Shown in pieces: positions 30,009-31,608 of a stretch of 31,608 nucleotides of DNA. The stretch covers positions 1 through 31,608 of the forward strand of contig JAKAXP010000005.1 of NCBI GenBank assembly GCA_021816545.1, in the 5' to 3' direction. The notes beneath the pieces are model-generated. The model ran no database searches. It was not told the DNA's origin and worked only from the letters and a program-made list of their open reading frames with translations. The stretch comes from Bacteroidota bacterium. Its GTDB lineage: Bacteria > Bacteroidota > Bacteroidia > Bacteroidales > VadinHA17. Position 1 is the first letter of the stretch; the number at the start of each line of letters is the position of its first letter. Made by a program: the position numbers and the translations under genes.

Positions 30009-30575
30009 ATGGCTACAACAGCAGATTTCAGAAACGGGATGGTGATAGAATTCAACAATGATCTTTATACCATCGTTCAGTTTCAGCATGTAAAACCGGG
30101 AAAGGGACCGGCCTTCGTACGGACGAAGCTCAAGAACGTCACAACCGGAAAGGTGCTCGACAATACATTCAACTCAGGCGTGAAGGTCAATGTGGCGAGG
30201 GTGGAGCGCAGGCCTCACCAGTTTCTTTACAGCGATGATATGGGCTATCACCTGATGCACGTCGAGACATTTGAACAGATAACAGTACCCGAGTCAATGC
30301 TGGAAAACAGCGACCTTCTCAAGGAGGGTGATGTTGTTGAGGTCGTCGTTCACGCTGATACGGAGAACGTCCTCCTGGTTGATCTTCCTGTCAACGTAGT
30401 GATGGAGGTGACCTATTCGGAACCTGGGCTTCGCGGTGACACCGCAACAAATACCCTCAAGCCGGCAACAATCGAGACCGGGTCAACAATCATGGTGCCT
30501 CTTTTTGTCAACGTTGGTGACAAGATCCGGATTGACACGCGTGACCGCTCATACATTGAAAGGGTAAAGGGCTGA
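30009..30575 (+). CDS. efp: Elongation factor P
   Basis: The protein has 188 residues with the three beta-barrel domains of EF-P. It binds stalled ribosomes and rescues translation through polyproline stretches. The tip residue is Lys32 in KPGKGPAF, corresponding to the modifiable Lys34 of E. coli EF-P. The C-terminal domain ends GDKIRIDTRDRSYIERVKG as usual. No lysyl-transfer or other modification gene (epmA, epmB, earP) is in the window; the Lys may be modified by another route or not at all. It is 7 bases before the phosphatase gene and probably co-transcribed with it. Confidence 0.97.
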   Translation: MATTADFRNGMVIEFNNDLYTIVQFQHVKPGKGPAFVRTKLKNVTTGKVLDNTFNSGVKVNVARVERRPHQFLYSDDMGYHLMHVETFEQITVPESMLENSDLLKEGDVVEVVVHADTENVLLVDLPVNVVMEVTYSEPGLRGDTATNTLKPATIETGSTIMVPLFVNVGDKIRIDTRDRSYIERVKG

Positions 30576-30582
30576 CAGGGTG

Positions 30583-31608
30583 ATGACCGGGGAGAGGCTT
30601 CCGAAGGACAGACTTAAGATGTCGAAGTTTAAGCTCGACGCCCTGCTTGACATTACCCTCTCCATTAATGCCAACCTCCCGACAGCCGAGCTGCTCAGAA
30701 AATATGAATCCATCCTCCGTGATGAACTGGGGATCGGTAAAATCCTCCTTTTCAAATACGGGGAGCAGTGGGAGCCTCTTCTGAATTCAGGTTTTCCCGA
30801 ATCACTCAAGGAATCAATAAACGTTGAAAGAGACCTCCTTTGTTTCAGGGAGATACAGACAGAGGTGGTTCAGAAGCATTTCAGGGCGGTTGACTTTATT
30901 ATACCGGTGCTTCACAATAACGAACCCTCGGCCTATGTCCTCATAGGTGATATCGACGAGGAGGGCGAAGGTATGAGTCCCCTGATAAAGCACCTGAACT
31001 TCATCCAGACAATCTCGGGCATCATCGTGGTTGCAATCGAGAACCAGCGCCTCTTCCGCGAGAGCCTCAGGCAGGAAGCACTGCGCAGGGAGCTCGAACT
31101 TGCTGCCAGGATGCAGATGATGCTTATCCCTGACAACACAAGGCTCCCGTCAGATGACACAATCAGGGCAAGGGGATTTTACTATCCTCACTACGAGGTT
31201 GGCGGTGATTACTACGACTTCATGCAGCTGTCGGAGAGCGTGGCAGGGTTCTGCATTGCCGACGTGTCGGGAAAGGGGATGTCTGCCGCACTGCTGATGT
31301 CAAACTTCCAGGCAAGCCTCCGCGCCCTGTTTACTGCAGAGGCCAGCCTCGAGGAGCTGGTCAGGAAGCTGAACACCCTGGTGGTTTCAAACTCTGCCGG
31401 GGAAAGGTTTATCACACTGTTCATCGCACGGTATAACACCGAAACGAAGGTGCTGGAATATATCAACGCGGCCCACAATCCACCGGTCATTATTAATACC
31501 AGGACAGGCAGTTCGTCACTGCTCAGGCAGTCATGTGTGGGTGTGGGGATGCTTGATGAAATCCCCTGTGTGCGAACTGACCGAATGAAAGTCAGGAATC
31601 CAACCAAG
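30583..31608 (+). CDS. SpoIIE-type PP2C phosphatase with N-terminal GAF-like sensor, 3' end cut by window edge
   Basis: 342 residues are visible, without a stop. The ATG at 30583 lies 7 bases after efp. Residues ~15-165 resemble a GAF-type sensor (FKLDALLDITLSINANL … FIQTISGIIVVAIENQRLF). A short coiled-coil linker ELELAARMQMMLIPDN follows. From ~195 comes the SpoIIE/RsbU PP2C domain, with metal-binding GGDYYDF at 207-213 and DVSGKGMSAALLM from 227. Such enzymes dephosphorylate anti-sigma antagonists or SiaC-like proteins in partner-switching pathways. The SiaC gene in this window is a candidate substrate; that link is inference. The end of the catalytic domain lies beyond the window. Confidence 0.92.
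   Translation, partial: MTGERLPKDRLKMSKFKLDALLDITLSINANLPTAELLRKYESILRDELGIGKILLFKYGEQWEPLLNSGFPESLKESINVERDLLCFREIQTEVVQKHFRAVDFIIPVLHNNEPSAYVLIGDIDEEGEGMSPLIKHLNFIQTISGIIVVAIENQRLFRESLRQEALRRELELAARMQMMLIPDNTRLPSDDTIRARGFYYPHYEVGGDYYDFMQLSESVAGFCIADVSGKGMSAALLMSNFQASLRALFTAEASLEELVRKLNTLVVSNSAGERFITLFIARYNTETKVLEYINAAHNPPVIINTRTGSSSLLRQSCVGVGMLDEIPCVRTDRMKVRNPTK

Noticed and set aside
1..31608. Search for a defence island, prophage, transposon or biosynthetic cluster
   Set aside because: No transposase, integrase, nuclease-helicase set, toxin-antitoxin pair, retron, phage structural gene or synthase gene is recognisable; the content is ordinary chromosomal.

Overview
The window looks like an ordinary chromosomal segment of a member of the Bacteroidota, probably Bacteroidales/Marinilabiliales-like. 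The evidence is a type IX secretion (T9SS) C-terminal sorting domain, a barrel-less protein with a TonB-plug domain, promoter elements of the Bacteroidota type (-7 TAnnTTTG), almost no Shine-Dalgarno sites, and several families common in this phylum (SiaC/DUF1987, DUF3108, PspC-related proteins with PadR). I see no IS element, prophage, CRISPR array, plasmid gene or recognisable defence island. No stretch above 300 bases lacks a gene; the longest gap is 11811-12074 and it is described below.

Layout. (1) 1-3981, minus strand: a likely operon of a Gfo/Idh/MocA oxidoreductase, a rhomboid protease, a six-hairpin glycosidase and a short-chain dehydrogenase (SDR) cut by the window edge. The SDR has lost its catalytic Tyr. 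(2) 4089-6462: a small envelope-stress-like operon, PspC protein - PadR repressor - larger membrane protein sharing the PspC protein's N-terminal domain. It is driven by a promoter embedded in inverted repeats and closed by a clean terminator. (3) 6513-10046: two consecutive K+/H+-type antiporters (CPA1 then CPA2), both with RCK/TrkA regulatory regions. (4) 10185-11810: P5C dehydrogenase (proline catabolism). (5) 12075-18401: surface or secreted proteins: a lipoprotein subtilase, a large macroglobulin-like/TonB-plug protein, and a convergent T9SS-exported CotH-kinase/lamin-tail protein. (6) 18454-23513: mixed single genes (GNAT, DUF302, DUF6544-like, GH16 glucanase, stand-alone E2 acyltransferase, small beta-barrel, secreted cupin). 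(7) 23587-25654, minus strand: tRNA-Gln, SiaC, a ribbon-helix-helix protein and class II fructose-bisphosphate aldolase. (8) 25819-31608: TolC and periplasmic adaptor of an efflux system without a pump gene, then tsaB, a DUF3108 protein, efp and a GAF-like/PP2C (SpoIIE-type) phosphatase running off the window.

How they fit together: the left operon and the GH16 gene point to a carbohydrate-degrading lifestyle. The PspC/PadR module, the two antiporters and the efflux pieces suggest envelope and ion homeostasis. SiaC near a SpoIIE-type phosphatase suggests a partner-switching phospho-relay. No clearly new multi-gene system is evident. The observations most worth checking are the Tyr-less SDR, the PadR/PspC promoter architecture, the 23-bp palindrome before the cupin gene, the nested hairpin before the subtilase, and the stand-alone E2-type acyltransferase.
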